DNA of 14,353 nt, taken from contig MGYH01000013.1 of the NCBI GenBank assembly GCA_001801665.1, positions 31,596 to 45,948 on the forward strand, given 5' to 3'. Shown in pieces: positions 1-6,711 of the stretch (position 1 is its first letter; each line of letters starts with the position of its first letter). The notes beneath the pieces were generated by a model that searched no databases, was not told the origin of the DNA, and worked only from the letters and a program-made list of their open reading frames with translations. A program made the position numbers and the translations under genes. Source of the stretch: Gammaproteobacteria bacterium RIFCSPHIGHO2_12_FULL_45_12 (GTDB lineage: Bacteria > Pseudomonadota > Gammaproteobacteria > DSM-16500).

Positions 1-1309
1 CCTTAAAGAGTGCGTTTAAAATGCGGCCCAGACAATCGTCGAGGGTTTCAATGGCTTGAACAGTCGCCTCGAAATTGCCGGTATGGCCAACCATGTCAGC
101 ATTGGCAAAATTACAGATGATGACATCATAATAGCAACGGTTAATTTCTTCGATGAGGCGTGAGGTTAAAGCGGGGGCACTCATGCTCGGTTGCAGGTCA
201 TAAGTTGCGACAGCGGGGGAGGGAATCAGGACGCGGTCTTCGTTGGGGTAGGGTGCCTCCACCCCTCCGTTGAAAAAGAAAGTGACATGTGCGTATTTTT
301 CTGTTTCCGCGATACGTAATTGCTTCAAACCTTGCTGGCTAAGATAGTCAGCCAGCAAGTTGTCCATGGGCTGCGGCGGGAAAGCCACGCTGGCCTTAAA
401 GCGTTCGTCGTATTCGGATAAGCAAACAAAGCCGCCTAATTGTGGCCAGACCTCCCGATGAAACCCATCAAAGGCGGGGTCGATGAGGCTTTGCGTCAGC
501 TCGCGCGCACGGTCTGAGCGAAAATTCAGGTAAATGACGAGGTCGCCCTTTTTCAGGGTGACTGGTGGGGCGTGATCCGCCTGTATGCGCGTGGCCTTCA
601 CAAATTCATCCGTTTCACCCCGTGCATAGGCAAGGGCTAGGGCTTGTTCGGCCGTTTCAGCCTGAAATTCACTGCGGCCAGTGACAATGAGATCATAAGC
701 CTGTTGTACGCGTTCCCAGCGTTTGTCCCTGTCCATGGCATAATAACGCCCAATGAGAGAGACGATCTGGCCGCATTGTGATTGACGGCATTGTGCGGTT
801 AATGCATCAAGCGATGCCATGGCACTTTTTGGCGGCGTGTCGCGTCCATCCAGAAAGGGGTGCAAATAAAGTTGGGAAATGTGTAACGCTGCAGCCAACT
901 GGATAAATGCGTGAAAGTGACGCTCGTGACTATGGACACCGCCCTTGGACAATAAGCCAAGGACATGAACAGCCTGATGGTTTTTTTTGGCCTGATTGAG
1001 CGCATGAATAAAAGTGCGGTTGCTAAAAAAGCGCTTGTCTTCTATGGCGGCATCGATGCGTGTGAAATCTTGACGAACAATGCGTCCGGCTCCCATGTTG
1101 AGGTGCCCGACCTCGGAGTTGCCCATCTGATTGTCAGGCAAGCCAACGCATTTTCCTGATCCGGAGATTAACGTATGAGGGTACGCTTTCCAAAAGGCGT
1201 CCCAATGCGGTTTGTTTGCCGCCGCGATGGCATTGGCGGCTGTTTCTTCCCGATAACCCCAGCCATCCAGAATGATGAGCAGAAGGGGGTGTGGACCGTT
1301 GTTTTTCAT
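1..1309 (-). CDS. gpmI: 2,3-bisphosphoglycerate-independent phosphoglycerate mutase, 3' end beyond window
   Basis: Glycolytic/gluconeogenic cytosolic enzyme interconverting 3- and 2-phosphoglycerate, of the Mn-dependent alkaline-phosphatase-like family. The reading frame starts at the ATG at 1309-1307 and stays open to the left edge (436 full codons; the family is usually about 510-515). Visible motifs: LLLIILDGWGYRE near residue 10 (first metal-binding Asp), GNSEVGHLNMGAG with the catalytic Ser at about residue 65, FLDGRDTPP, the metal site DMVGHTGNF, and QAIETLDDCLGR just before the edge. The missing part should carry the conserved TADHGN motif. It is divergent from the mlaA-like gene, with 146 bp between the two starts. 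No frameshift is seen. The Shine-Dalgarno before the ATG is weak. Confidence 0.96.
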   Translation of the reverse strand, partial: MKNNGPHPLLLIILDGWGYREETAANAIAAANKPHWDAFWKAYPHTLISGSGKCVGLPDNQMGNSEVGHLNMGAGRIVRQDFTRIDAAIEDKRFFSNRTFIHALNQAKKNHQAVHVLGLLSKGGVHSHERHFHAFIQLAAALHISQLYLHPFLDGRDTPPKSAMASLDALTAQCRQSQCGQIVSLIGRYYAMDRDKRWERVQQAYDLIVTGRSEFQAETAEQALALAYARGETDEFVKATRIQADHAPPVTLKKGDLVIYLNFRSDRARELTQSLIDPAFDGFHREVWPQLGGFVCLSEYDERFKASVAFPPQPMDNLLADYLSQQGLKQLRIAETEKYAHVTFFFNGGVEAPYPNEDRVLIPSPAVATYDLQPSMSAPALTSRLIEEINRCYYDVIICNFANADMVGHTGNFEATVQAIETLDDCLGRILNALFK

Positions 1310-1455
1310 GAGGTGTCACTTCTTCTGTGTTTTGGCCAACTATTATTGGGGTTTGTGCTCGTGGGCGCAAGTCTTGCTGGCTTTAGCCAACAGAGAAATT
1401 GTTATCTTGGTCTGCTAACGCTAAACTACGCTTTTGGTTCAGATTGGAATTAACT

Positions 1456-2340
1456 ATGAAGTGCAAGGGGTTACAGGGTATCAGTTTGGCGGTGGCAGTG
1501 ATGTTGAGTCTTAGTGCCGGATACGCAGCAGAGTCCAATGTGCCCGAACCGCCCATGTTGCAAGCATCGGGCGTTGTTCCTATCCCTGATGAAACAGGAA
1601 GTTTGTTGGCGCCACAGACGGCAGATCCCTTACCGGCACCGCAAGGATCATACGATCCGCTGGAAAAGTTTAATCGCGGCATGTTTGCTTTTAATGAAAA
1701 GCTGGATGCCTGGGTATTAAAGCCAGTGGCCACTTTTTATAATAAGATCATGCCAAAGCCGCTTAACATGGGTGTGAGCAACTTTTTTAATAATCTGGCA
1801 ACGGTGCCAACCGTCGCCAATGATATTTTACAGTTTCATTTTCATCAAATGGCCAATGATCTTTGGCGTCTTGGTATCAATACCACCATTGGCATCGGGG
1901 GTTTGTTTGATATTGCACAAAGAATGCAGTTGCAACCTTACTCGAATGATTTTGGCCTGACGCTTGCTTACTGGGGTTATGAAAACTCAAATTATCTGGT
2001 ATTACCTTTCTTTGGGCCGCGCACCGTCCGTGACGGCATTGGCTTGCCTGTTGATTATTTTGTATTTTCAGTTTATCCCTACATTGAACCGCCTTCCCTG
2101 CGTTATCAATTGTTTGGTTTATGGGTCATTGACACGCGCGCGCAATTACTGCAGTTTCAGTCGGTGCTTGAAGCGGCCGCCGTGGATAAATATGTCTTTA
2201 TTCGCAATGCTTATTTGCAGCGTCGCGCTTATCAGATCAGCCAGAATCAGCAGCTGGGGACACCTGAAGCCGTTCAGGATAGTGAAGCTGATCTGGCGCC
2301 TCAGATTAACTCGGACGAGGTTGTGAAAGCAGTGGATTAG
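1456..2340 (+). CDS. mlaA: MlaA (VacJ) family outer-membrane lipid asymmetry protein
   Basis: Predicted MlaA, the outer-membrane component that removes mislocalised phospholipids from the outer leaflet and passes them to periplasmic MlaC. The family signature YDPLEKFNRGMFAFN is at residues 66-80. It is followed by typical blocks: GIGGLFDIA, DFGLTLAYWGYE, YLVLPFFGPRTVRDG and an IDTRAQLL segment. The start at 1456 places a classical signal peptide first: Lys-rich MKCKG, then a hydrophobic stretch, then SAGYAAES. An upstream in-frame ATG at 1399 would put charged residues before it and is less likely. Length is 294 residues, near the family norm. There is no lipobox cysteine, so it looks like a signal-peptidase-I substrate, unlike E. 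coli MlaA. None of the other Mla genes are nearby. Confidence 0.9.
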   Translation: MKCKGLQGISLAVAVMLSLSAGYAAESNVPEPPMLQASGVVPIPDETGSLLAPQTADPLPAPQGSYDPLEKFNRGMFAFNEKLDAWVLKPVATFYNKIMPKPLNMGVSNFFNNLATVPTVANDILQFHFHQMANDLWRLGINTTIGIGGLFDIAQRMQLQPYSNDFGLTLAYWGYENSNYLVLPFFGPRTVRDGIGLPVDYFVFSVYPYIEPPSLRYQLFGLWVIDTRAQLLQFQSVLEAAAVDKYVFIRNAYLQRRAYQISQNQQLGTPEAVQDSEADLAPQINSDEVVKAVD

Positions 2341-2404
2341 CGTTAGGCCAGATAACACCGCTTATCGGGCGAGTGGTACATCATATGAAGCGAGGTCATA
2401 TGTT

Positions 2405-2671
2405 ATGATGAGAACACAGGCAATATCTTTTCGATCAGGGATGGTTGTGATGAGTGATGCATCAATTTTAACAGCACAAATCAAGACAAGTTTGCTCGAC
2501 ATTGCGAGGCAGGCCTCTCTTTTGGGGGATGGGTTGCAAAATGCAGCGCCAGGAGAGAAGGCCGTGTCACCCAATGCATCTGTTCAATATTTGTTGACCA
2601 TTGCAGAGGAGCTGACCCGAATGGCAGAAGCGTGTGATGATTTTATGCCGCCTCATTCTGAAAGACGTTAA
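2405..2671 (+). CDS. Small helical protein, candidate IcmR-like partner (FIR) of IcmQ
   Basis: An 88-residue protein with no recognisable homology. Its position is telling: its TAA (2669-2671) directly abuts the icmQ ATG, so the two are almost certainly co-translated. In Legionella and Coxiella the gene before icmQ encodes IcmR or an unrelated functional equivalent (FIR), a small helical chaperone that binds the IcmQ N-terminus; FIR genes are known to diverge beyond sequence recognition. The protein is mostly predicted amphipathic helix (ILTAQIKTSLLDIARQASLL, then VQYLLTIAEELTRMAEAC). Two starts are plausible: 2405 with GAGG 9 nt upstream, and 2450 (MSDASILTAQ) with AGGG 9 nt upstream, giving 73 residues. 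The longer form is reported. The FIR role is inferred from position and helical character only. Confidence 0.75.
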   Translation: MMRTQAISFRSGMVVMSDASILTAQIKTSLLDIARQASLLGDGLQNAAPGEKAVSPNASVQYLLTIAEELTRMAEACDDFMPPHSERR

Positions 2672-3250
2672 ATGATGCCGCATAATCACCAAAAAGAACT
2701 GGAGCAATTATTGGCATTGGTGCATTCTGCCGTGCAGCGTGACAATGCGTTGCGCGAGCAGTTTCAGATTGGTGAAAAATTTCGATTTATTCGGGATAAA
2801 CTGGAAGCACTACAAAAAAAAATTGAAGCAGTGACAGAGCAACTGCAGCAAAATGAAGTTAAAAAAGCGATTAAAAATGAAGTTCACGAAGATGAAATGT
2901 TGGTGTGGGTTTATCTTTATAACGCGCAGGGACTCTTGTTGCAGACCTGGCAAAAATTATTAATTCCCAAGGTTTTTTATGAGTACAGCGTCAATCGCCC
3001 CATTTATGGCGATAAAGCGCATGTGGAGTCCTTGATACGACAAAAGTCAAATAAAGTTCAGCATGGTTATGCGGCGATTGTTGTTAAAAAAGCAGATGTG
3101 TTGCCAGAGCAAACGGTGGATGTCTGCGATAACCCCGTGCTTAAAGTGAAGGAAGGCGCGTTGAAGTTTGAGAAGCTGGTTTCATTTACACATAATGATT
3201 GTGATTATGTCGTGTCTGAGACAGGCATGCTTGAGAAGCGGCTAGACTGA
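2672..3250 (+). CDS. icmQ: IcmQ, Dot/Icm type IVB secretion component
   Basis: Homologue of IcmQ, a cytoplasmic/membrane-associated Dot/Icm protein that in Legionella has an N-terminal helical domain bound by IcmR and a C-terminal ADP-ribosyltransferase-like fold that binds NAD. The 192-residue length matches the family (about 190). Residues 1-70 are helical and charged. The C-terminal part contains the blocks I recognise from IcmQ: a WVYLYNAQG strand, a NRPIYGDKAHVESLI segment, KSNKVQHGYAAIVVKKAD, and PVLKVKEGALKFEKLVSF. The start is the ATG abutting the upstream stop; a second ATG follows at once (2675). The Shine-Dalgarno is weak, consistent with translational coupling. No other dot/icm gene is in the window, although in Legionella icmQ lies in the icmT-S-R-Q-P-O cluster. 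The family call is from motif memory, without an alignment. Confidence 0.85.
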   Translation: MMPHNHQKELEQLLALVHSAVQRDNALREQFQIGEKFRFIRDKLEALQKKIEAVTEQLQQNEVKKAIKNEVHEDEMLVWVYLYNAQGLLLQTWQKLLIPKVFYEYSVNRPIYGDKAHVESLIRQKSNKVQHGYAAIVVKKADVLPEQTVDVCDNPVLKVKEGALKFEKLVSFTHNDCDYVVSETGMLEKRLD

Positions 3251-3427
3251 ATTTTCTCTGGGATCTGCTCAGATTCACATGATGAAATGATATCGCTCAC
3301 AGTTGGTTTAAATATCGATCAATGGCAGATAAATGGGGGGGGGGGAATTCTGAAAAACTGCATTTGATATATTGATTTAAATGCAAATTTACACCTATTC
3401 TGTCTGGCAGTTTGATTTTAATGACAT

Positions 3428-3456
3428 TTGAAGTTTACAAAACTATAGTATATAAT
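3428..3456 (+). promoter_or_regulatory. Promoter of the Xre-ImmA / PIN module
   Basis: TTGAAG (3428-3433), a 17-bp spacer and TATAAT (3451-3456) form a good sigma-70 promoter 28 bp before the start codon. A Shine-Dalgarno, GAGGG (3473-3477), precedes the ATG at 3485. The core is framed by an inverted repeat annotated separately. Confidence 0.6.
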
Positions 3457-3470
3457 TATAAATGTAAACT
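3432..3470. promoter_or_regulatory. Inverted-repeat operator over the Xre-ImmA promoter
   Basis: Perfect 8-bp arms AGTTTACA (3432-3439) and TGTAAACT (3463-3470) are separated by 23 bp that contain the -10 box. The layout suits autorepression by the Xre domain encoded directly downstream. A further TTTACA half-site lies at 3388-3393. The binding protein is inferred. Confidence 0.55.
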
Positions 3471-3484
3471 ACGAGGGTTAAACT

Positions 3485-4549
3485 ATGTTAGGCAAGCGAA
3501 TTCGACGAGCACGGAAAGCATTAGGTTTGTCTTTACGCGATTTAGGCGAACAAATTGCGCTGAGCCACGCTGCTGTGAAGAAATATGAAGATAATGAGGT
3601 GACTCCTTCTTCAGACATTCTTATCAAGTTAGCGAAAGTCCTGCACGTTAAAGCGGAATATTTTTTTAGGCCAGAACGGTTTACATTGGAAAACATTCAC
3701 TATCGTAAGCATGCTGATATACCACAGCGCCATCTAGAAGAAATTACTGCAAAAATAGTAGATCAGGTCGAGCGTCGCGTTGAATTAGAAAGCTTATTTC
3801 CATCCGCGCCCGTACAATCATTTTCAATTAAAAATCTGCCCAAGATAGTCAATCATATTGACGAGGTTCAAAAACTAGCTGATCAAGTCCGCAATCAATG
3901 GCGTTTAGGATCGGATCCTATCCCCGATTTGATCGACATATTTGAAGAACGTGGCATAAAAGTATTTGCAATTGATAACGAGCAATATCCAAAAATTGAC
4001 GGTCTTTATGCCGAAGTTAATGGAATGCCTGTTATTGTCGTTGGTGATCAACGCCCGGGTGATAGACAGCGATTTACTTTGGCGCACGAATTAGGCCATC
4101 TTCTTTTAGATAATCGTCTTGCTGATGGTTTGGATATAGAGAGTTGCTGCAATAGATTTGCGGGTGCATTTTTATTACCAAAACAGTCTCTCATAAACGT
4201 TTTAGGCGAGCATCGCAATTCTATTGAGCCACGTGAGTTAAGTTTATTAAAACAAGAGTTCGGAATTAGCATGACTAGCATTCTACATCGTGCGGAAGAG
4301 ACTGGAATTATATCTCATAATCTTTATTGTCATGTACGCGCTGAATTCAATGAGCGTGGTTGGTCGAAGAAAGAACCTGGCCAACAATATCCAAAAGAAG
4401 TAACGCACATTTTTGATCAAATGATTTTTCATGCCCTTGCTGAAGAATATATTGGCGAGTCGAAAGCCGCAGAACTAATGAATATGTCGCTTGAATCATT
4501 CAGGTCTTTGCGTGCTATGGAGAGCCAAGATGTTGCTCATTATCAGTGA
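3485..4549 (+). CDS. Xre-family HTH fused to ImmA/IrrE (M78) metallopeptidase
   Basis: A 354-residue fusion. Residues 1-60 form a Cro/C1-type helix-turn-helix (KRIRRARKALGLSLRDLGEQ, then VKKYEDNEVTPSS). Residues 135-290 form an ImmA/IrrE peptidase domain with the zinc motif HELGH at 201-205. A likely third ligand is E219 in ESCCNRFAGAFLLP. The family includes ImmA, which cleaves the ICEBs1 repressor, and IrrE, which cleaves DdrO after DNA damage; fusions of this kind act as combined repressor and protease. It overlaps the PIN-domain gene by 20 bp, a strong sign of a two-gene operon. Base composition is AT-richer than the flanking housekeeping genes, suggesting acquisition. Likely self-regulated through the promoter inverted repeat. 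The substrate is unknown. Confidence 0.9.
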   Translation: MLGKRIRRARKALGLSLRDLGEQIALSHAAVKKYEDNEVTPSSDILIKLAKVLHVKAEYFFRPERFTLENIHYRKHADIPQRHLEEITAKIVDQVERRVELESLFPSAPVQSFSIKNLPKIVNHIDEVQKLADQVRNQWRLGSDPIPDLIDIFEERGIKVFAIDNEQYPKIDGLYAEVNGMPVIVVGDQRPGDRQRFTLAHELGHLLLDNRLADGLDIESCCNRFAGAFLLPKQSLINVLGEHRNSIEPRELSLLKQEFGISMTSILHRAEETGIISHNLYCHVRAEFNERGWSKKEPGQQYPKEVTHIFDQMIFHALAEEYIGESKAAELMNMSLESFRSLRAMESQDVAHYQ

Positions 4550-5009
4550 CGCAAGCGTATTAATTGATATTGAATCTGGAGGATTAACAAGTGCAATGTT
4601 TAGCTTGCCTTGGAAATTTATGGTGCCAGATATTTTGTTTGAGGAAGAATTGGCGGAAAGGCATGGTCATTTATTACAATTTGGCCTAATAAGTAAAACC
4701 ATGAGTGGTGATTTAGTTAGTGAAGCTTATAGTTTGCGTCAGAAATATGTAAGGACTAGCGTCAATGATTTGTTGGCATTGACCCTTGCGAAACAAGAAA
4801 ATTGTCAATTATTGACAGGTGACAAAGCATTGCGAGAGGCGGCAGGAAAATTAAGTGTTGAAGCGCATGGCACGATATGGTTAGTTGATGAAATGCTTCA
4901 AGGTGAAAAAATTATTGTTGACGTTGCGCGTGTTGCATTTCAACAGATGAAAGATGCTGGCAGTCGGTTGCCTTGGGCTGAGGTTGAAAAAATATTGAAT
5001 AGGGAGTGA
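4530..5009 (+). CDS. PIN-domain protein, probable RNase toxin partner of the Xre-ImmA protein
   Basis: A 159-residue PIN-like protein. Acidic residues fall where PIN nucleases coordinate metal: D7 in ISDASVLIDIE, the E38-E40 cluster after VPDILF, D80 in SVNDLLALTLA, and D98 in LLTGDKALR. PIN domains are ribonucleases, common as the toxin half of type II toxin-antitoxin pairs. The ATG at 4530 is chosen because GGAG lies 7 nt upstream and because the N-terminal hydrophobic strand with the first Asp then starts at once. An in-frame ATG at 4491 would add 13 residues and lacks a comparable site. The gene overlaps the end of the HTH-peptidase gene. The subfamily is not assigned, and the toxin role is inferred from domain and pairing. 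Confidence 0.8.
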   Translation: MLLIISDASVLIDIESGGLTSAMFSLPWKFMVPDILFEEELAERHGHLLQFGLISKTMSGDLVSEAYSLRQKYVRTSVNDLLALTLAKQENCQLLTGDKALREAAGKLSVEAHGTIWLVDEMLQGEKIIVDVARVAFQQMKDAGSRLPWAEVEKILNRE

Positions 5010-5164
5010 TATAACTCTCGAAGAATGTATGAAAAATACATTGAAAATATAGTATCGCCGCCTTAAAATTCTCACTATCAAGCATACTTGAAACGCAAAA
5101 AAATAATGGGCACTGGATTCAAAAGTAAGTAAGTTTAGCATGGCGAGATGCAGAGTCTCGAGTC

Positions 5165-5890
5165 TTATGTTTTTCGGCTCCCGGGTCCTTTCCAGTTTTT
5201 CTCAACAAATTGATCGGTTGAGGGAGCAGGGGTTACGCCAAATTTTTCAGGATTTTTCAGCACTTGTTTTACCTGTTTGGCACTAGGGGTACCCTTTCCG
5301 AACCAGGCTAGCACTTTTTGATACTCGGATGATTTAAATTTTAATTCTCCCGTTTGCGAAGCCACAAAAGGGACATGAAAGTGAATGTCTTTCGTTCTTC
5401 TGTCAGTTGTTGAGGCGTCATCTTGTTGAAGTGCTTTTTGGACCTGTTTTGTTTTATCAGCAAAGCTTTTGGAGGCTGCCTGTTGTTTGGTATCGAGTGT
5501 GGTGCTTTTGTTGAGAAAGGACGTGCGATGCTCTTTTTCTTTATGTGCAATCCCAATTTTCTTTTCATCTACTTTTAATGCCAGCAACTCATTTAAGTCA
5601 CGATCTTCATGATATTCTTCTTCGACTTTCTGGCGTTCTTCGCGCCGTTCAGTGTCACTGAATACCTTTGATTTACTGTTGATCTGGATGCCTGTTTTGC
5701 CGGACGCGTCTCTGTCTTTTTCAGGCTTTTTGAGTCGGGATTGAATGAGGTTATCTTTTCGACAGTGCGAGCAAATATTGCCATAAGTGTTGCCCTTGGG
5801 GCCTGCCACTTCCAGAAAGGCGGACAGCGGTTTTTGCATGCCGCAAACGCTGCATGTTTTGAGTGATGCGGGCTGATCTGGCCTTTTCAT
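5165..5890 (-). CDS. Hypothetical protein with N-terminal zinc ribbon
   Basis: A 241-residue, strongly charged protein that I do not recognise as a family. Residues 12-43 hold a Cys4 zinc-ribbon/knuckle: CSVC near residue 13 and CSHC near residue 40, with a KPLSAF segment between. Residues 50-165 are Lys/Glu/Asp/Gln-rich and probably coiled or disordered. The last 70 residues look more ordered (DIHFHVPFVASQTGELKF, then YQKVLAWFGKGTPSAKQVKQ). There is no signal peptide or membrane segment. GAGAG lies about 9 nt before the ATG at 5890. A plausible promoter lies upstream on the minus strand: TTTACC, a 17-bp spacer and TATGTT. The -35 overlaps the inverted repeat at 5953-5976. It is divergent from hfq. 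It could bind nucleic acid or be a secreted protein; neither is shown. Confidence 0.75.
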   Translation of the reverse strand: MKRPDQPASLKTCSVCGMQKPLSAFLEVAGPKGNTYGNICSHCRKDNLIQSRLKKPEKDRDASGKTGIQINSKSKVFSDTERREERQKVEEEYHEDRDLNELLALKVDEKKIGIAHKEKEHRTSFLNKSTTLDTKQQAASKSFADKTKQVQKALQQDDASTTDRRTKDIHFHVPFVASQTGELKFKSSEYQKVLAWFGKGTPSAKQVKQVLKNPEKFGVTPAPSTDQFVEKNWKGPGSRKT

Positions 5891-5952
5891 GGCGTAATAC
5901 TCTCAAAAAGCGACATATTGTACCAAATATAACATATAATTTTGTATCAGAG

Positions 5953-5976
5953 GGGTAAATGATCAGCTTTTTACCC
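5953..5976. repeat. Small inverted repeat between the zinc-ribbon gene and hfq
   Basis: GGGTAAA (5953-5959) and TTTACCC (5970-5976) are perfect 7-bp arms around a 10-nt loop containing TGATCA. It lies over a possible -35 region of the minus-strand gene, so an operator is more likely than a terminator; neither strand has a clear T-tract. Confidence 0.35.
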
Positions 5977-6182
5977 TGAAAATACTAGGGAAGGTTGACG
6001 CGTCTGTCTGTGCGATTACGTCTTATGCAATATCTATCTTGCTTGCGGGAGGTATATTCGTTATTCTCTGATTCTTTTATAACCTCCTCATTAACAAAGG
6101 TATATTTAGGTTGGTGGCGGGGGTTTGATAGGGCAGCGGCCTCGTTAAGAGGAAATTAAAATTCAACTGGGAGAATAACAAC

Positions 6183-6503
6183 ATGACCAAGGGACCATCT
6201 TTACAAGATCCTTTCTTAAATTCACTTCGCAAAGAGAAAGTGCCCGTCTCCATTTATTTGGTGAATGGTATTAAACTGCAGGGGGTGATTGAGTCATTTG
6301 ATCAATTTGTCGTTTTATTAAAAAATACGGTTAGCCAAATGGTTTATAAACACGCCATTTCAACCATTGTGCCAGCCAGAAATGTCGCCTCACCGTTTGA
6401 GTATAGCAGTAATACGACAAGCAGTGTGGCAGGTAGCGGCAATCACAGTAACGGTGTAAAAACAATGGGGAACAGTGCCAAGCCCGTCTCTTCTTATGAA
6501 TGA
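6183..6503 (+). CDS. hfq: RNA chaperone Hfq
   Basis: Hexameric Sm-like RNA chaperone that pairs small RNAs with mRNAs. The 106-residue protein has a canonical core: Q8 in SLQDPFLN, rim residues RKEK at 16-19 (RRER in E. coli), Sm1 with FDQFVVLLK, and Sm2 with YKHAISTIVP. The C-terminal tail after residue 68 is Ser/Asn/Gly-rich, as usual for disordered Hfq tails. GGGAG lies upstream of the ATG with good spacing. The usual gammaproteobacterial neighbour miaA is absent upstream. Downstream only a fragment of hflX remains before purA. The 292-bp upstream region must hold the promoter; no clear single candidate was found. Confidence 0.97.
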   Translation: MTKGPSLQDPFLNSLRKEKVPVSIYLVNGIKLQGVIESFDQFVVLLKNTVSQMVYKHAISTIVPARNVASPFEYSSNTTSSVAGSGNHSNGVKTMGNSAKPVSSYE

Positions 6504-6527
6504 AAATAAGGATAGCGGAGCATCGTC

Positions 6528-6695
6528 TTGAATGGCCGCCTTGATGGCGGTGAGCGCGTCATATTAATGTATGTTCATTTTCCCGCAGGCAAGATGGAGG
6601 AAGACCGTAAGGCATTCACGGTATTGGCTGTCTCTGCGGGAGCTGATATTGTTGCGATTGTCACCGGCACATAACGCACTCCCGGATATAAATAG
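6528..6695 (+). pseudogene. hflX: Truncated remnant of GTPase gene hflX
   Basis: A short frame starts at TTG 6528, with GGAG 7 nt upstream, and encodes 48 residues before TAA at 6672-6674. It contains LDGGERVILMYVHFPAGK, then AVSAGADIVAIVTGT, matching the start of the HflX N-terminal domain (GGER...VHV.F, then SAGAE.V.VVTGT). Beyond the stop the same frame reads RTPGYK and a second stop, echoing the RTPxPKY stretch that follows in intact HflX. The remaining roughly 370 codons, with the GTPase domain, are absent; purA begins 37 bp after the first stop. HflX normally follows hfq, so position supports the call. The short frame may still be translated, given its good Shine-Dalgarno. It is most simply a deletion scar. 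Confidence 0.75.
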
Positions 6696-6711
6696 AAGGA
6701 ATAGAGTTATC

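Noticed and set aside
1383..1733. A 116-codon minus-strand frame over the mlaA 5' end
   Set aside because: It is antisense to a well-supported gene and has no recognisable motif or ribosome-binding site.
5024..5042. Inverted repeat AATGTAT-GAAAA-ATACATT after the PIN gene as a terminator
   Set aside because: The stem is nearly all A/T and no T-tract follows, so it is too weak to call.
6145..6159. A second TTAA-N7-TTAA pair (GTTAAG-N5-ATTAAA), resembling a PmrA box before hfq
   Set aside because: The hexamers deviate from the consensus, and the site lies only 24 bp before the start codon, leaving no room for a -10 element and a leader. Chance in AT-rich sequence is likelier.
6535..6551. CCGCC-TTGAT-GGCGG hairpin as an hfq terminator
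   Set aside because: No T-run follows, and the bases are codons of the hflX remnant (NGRLDGG).
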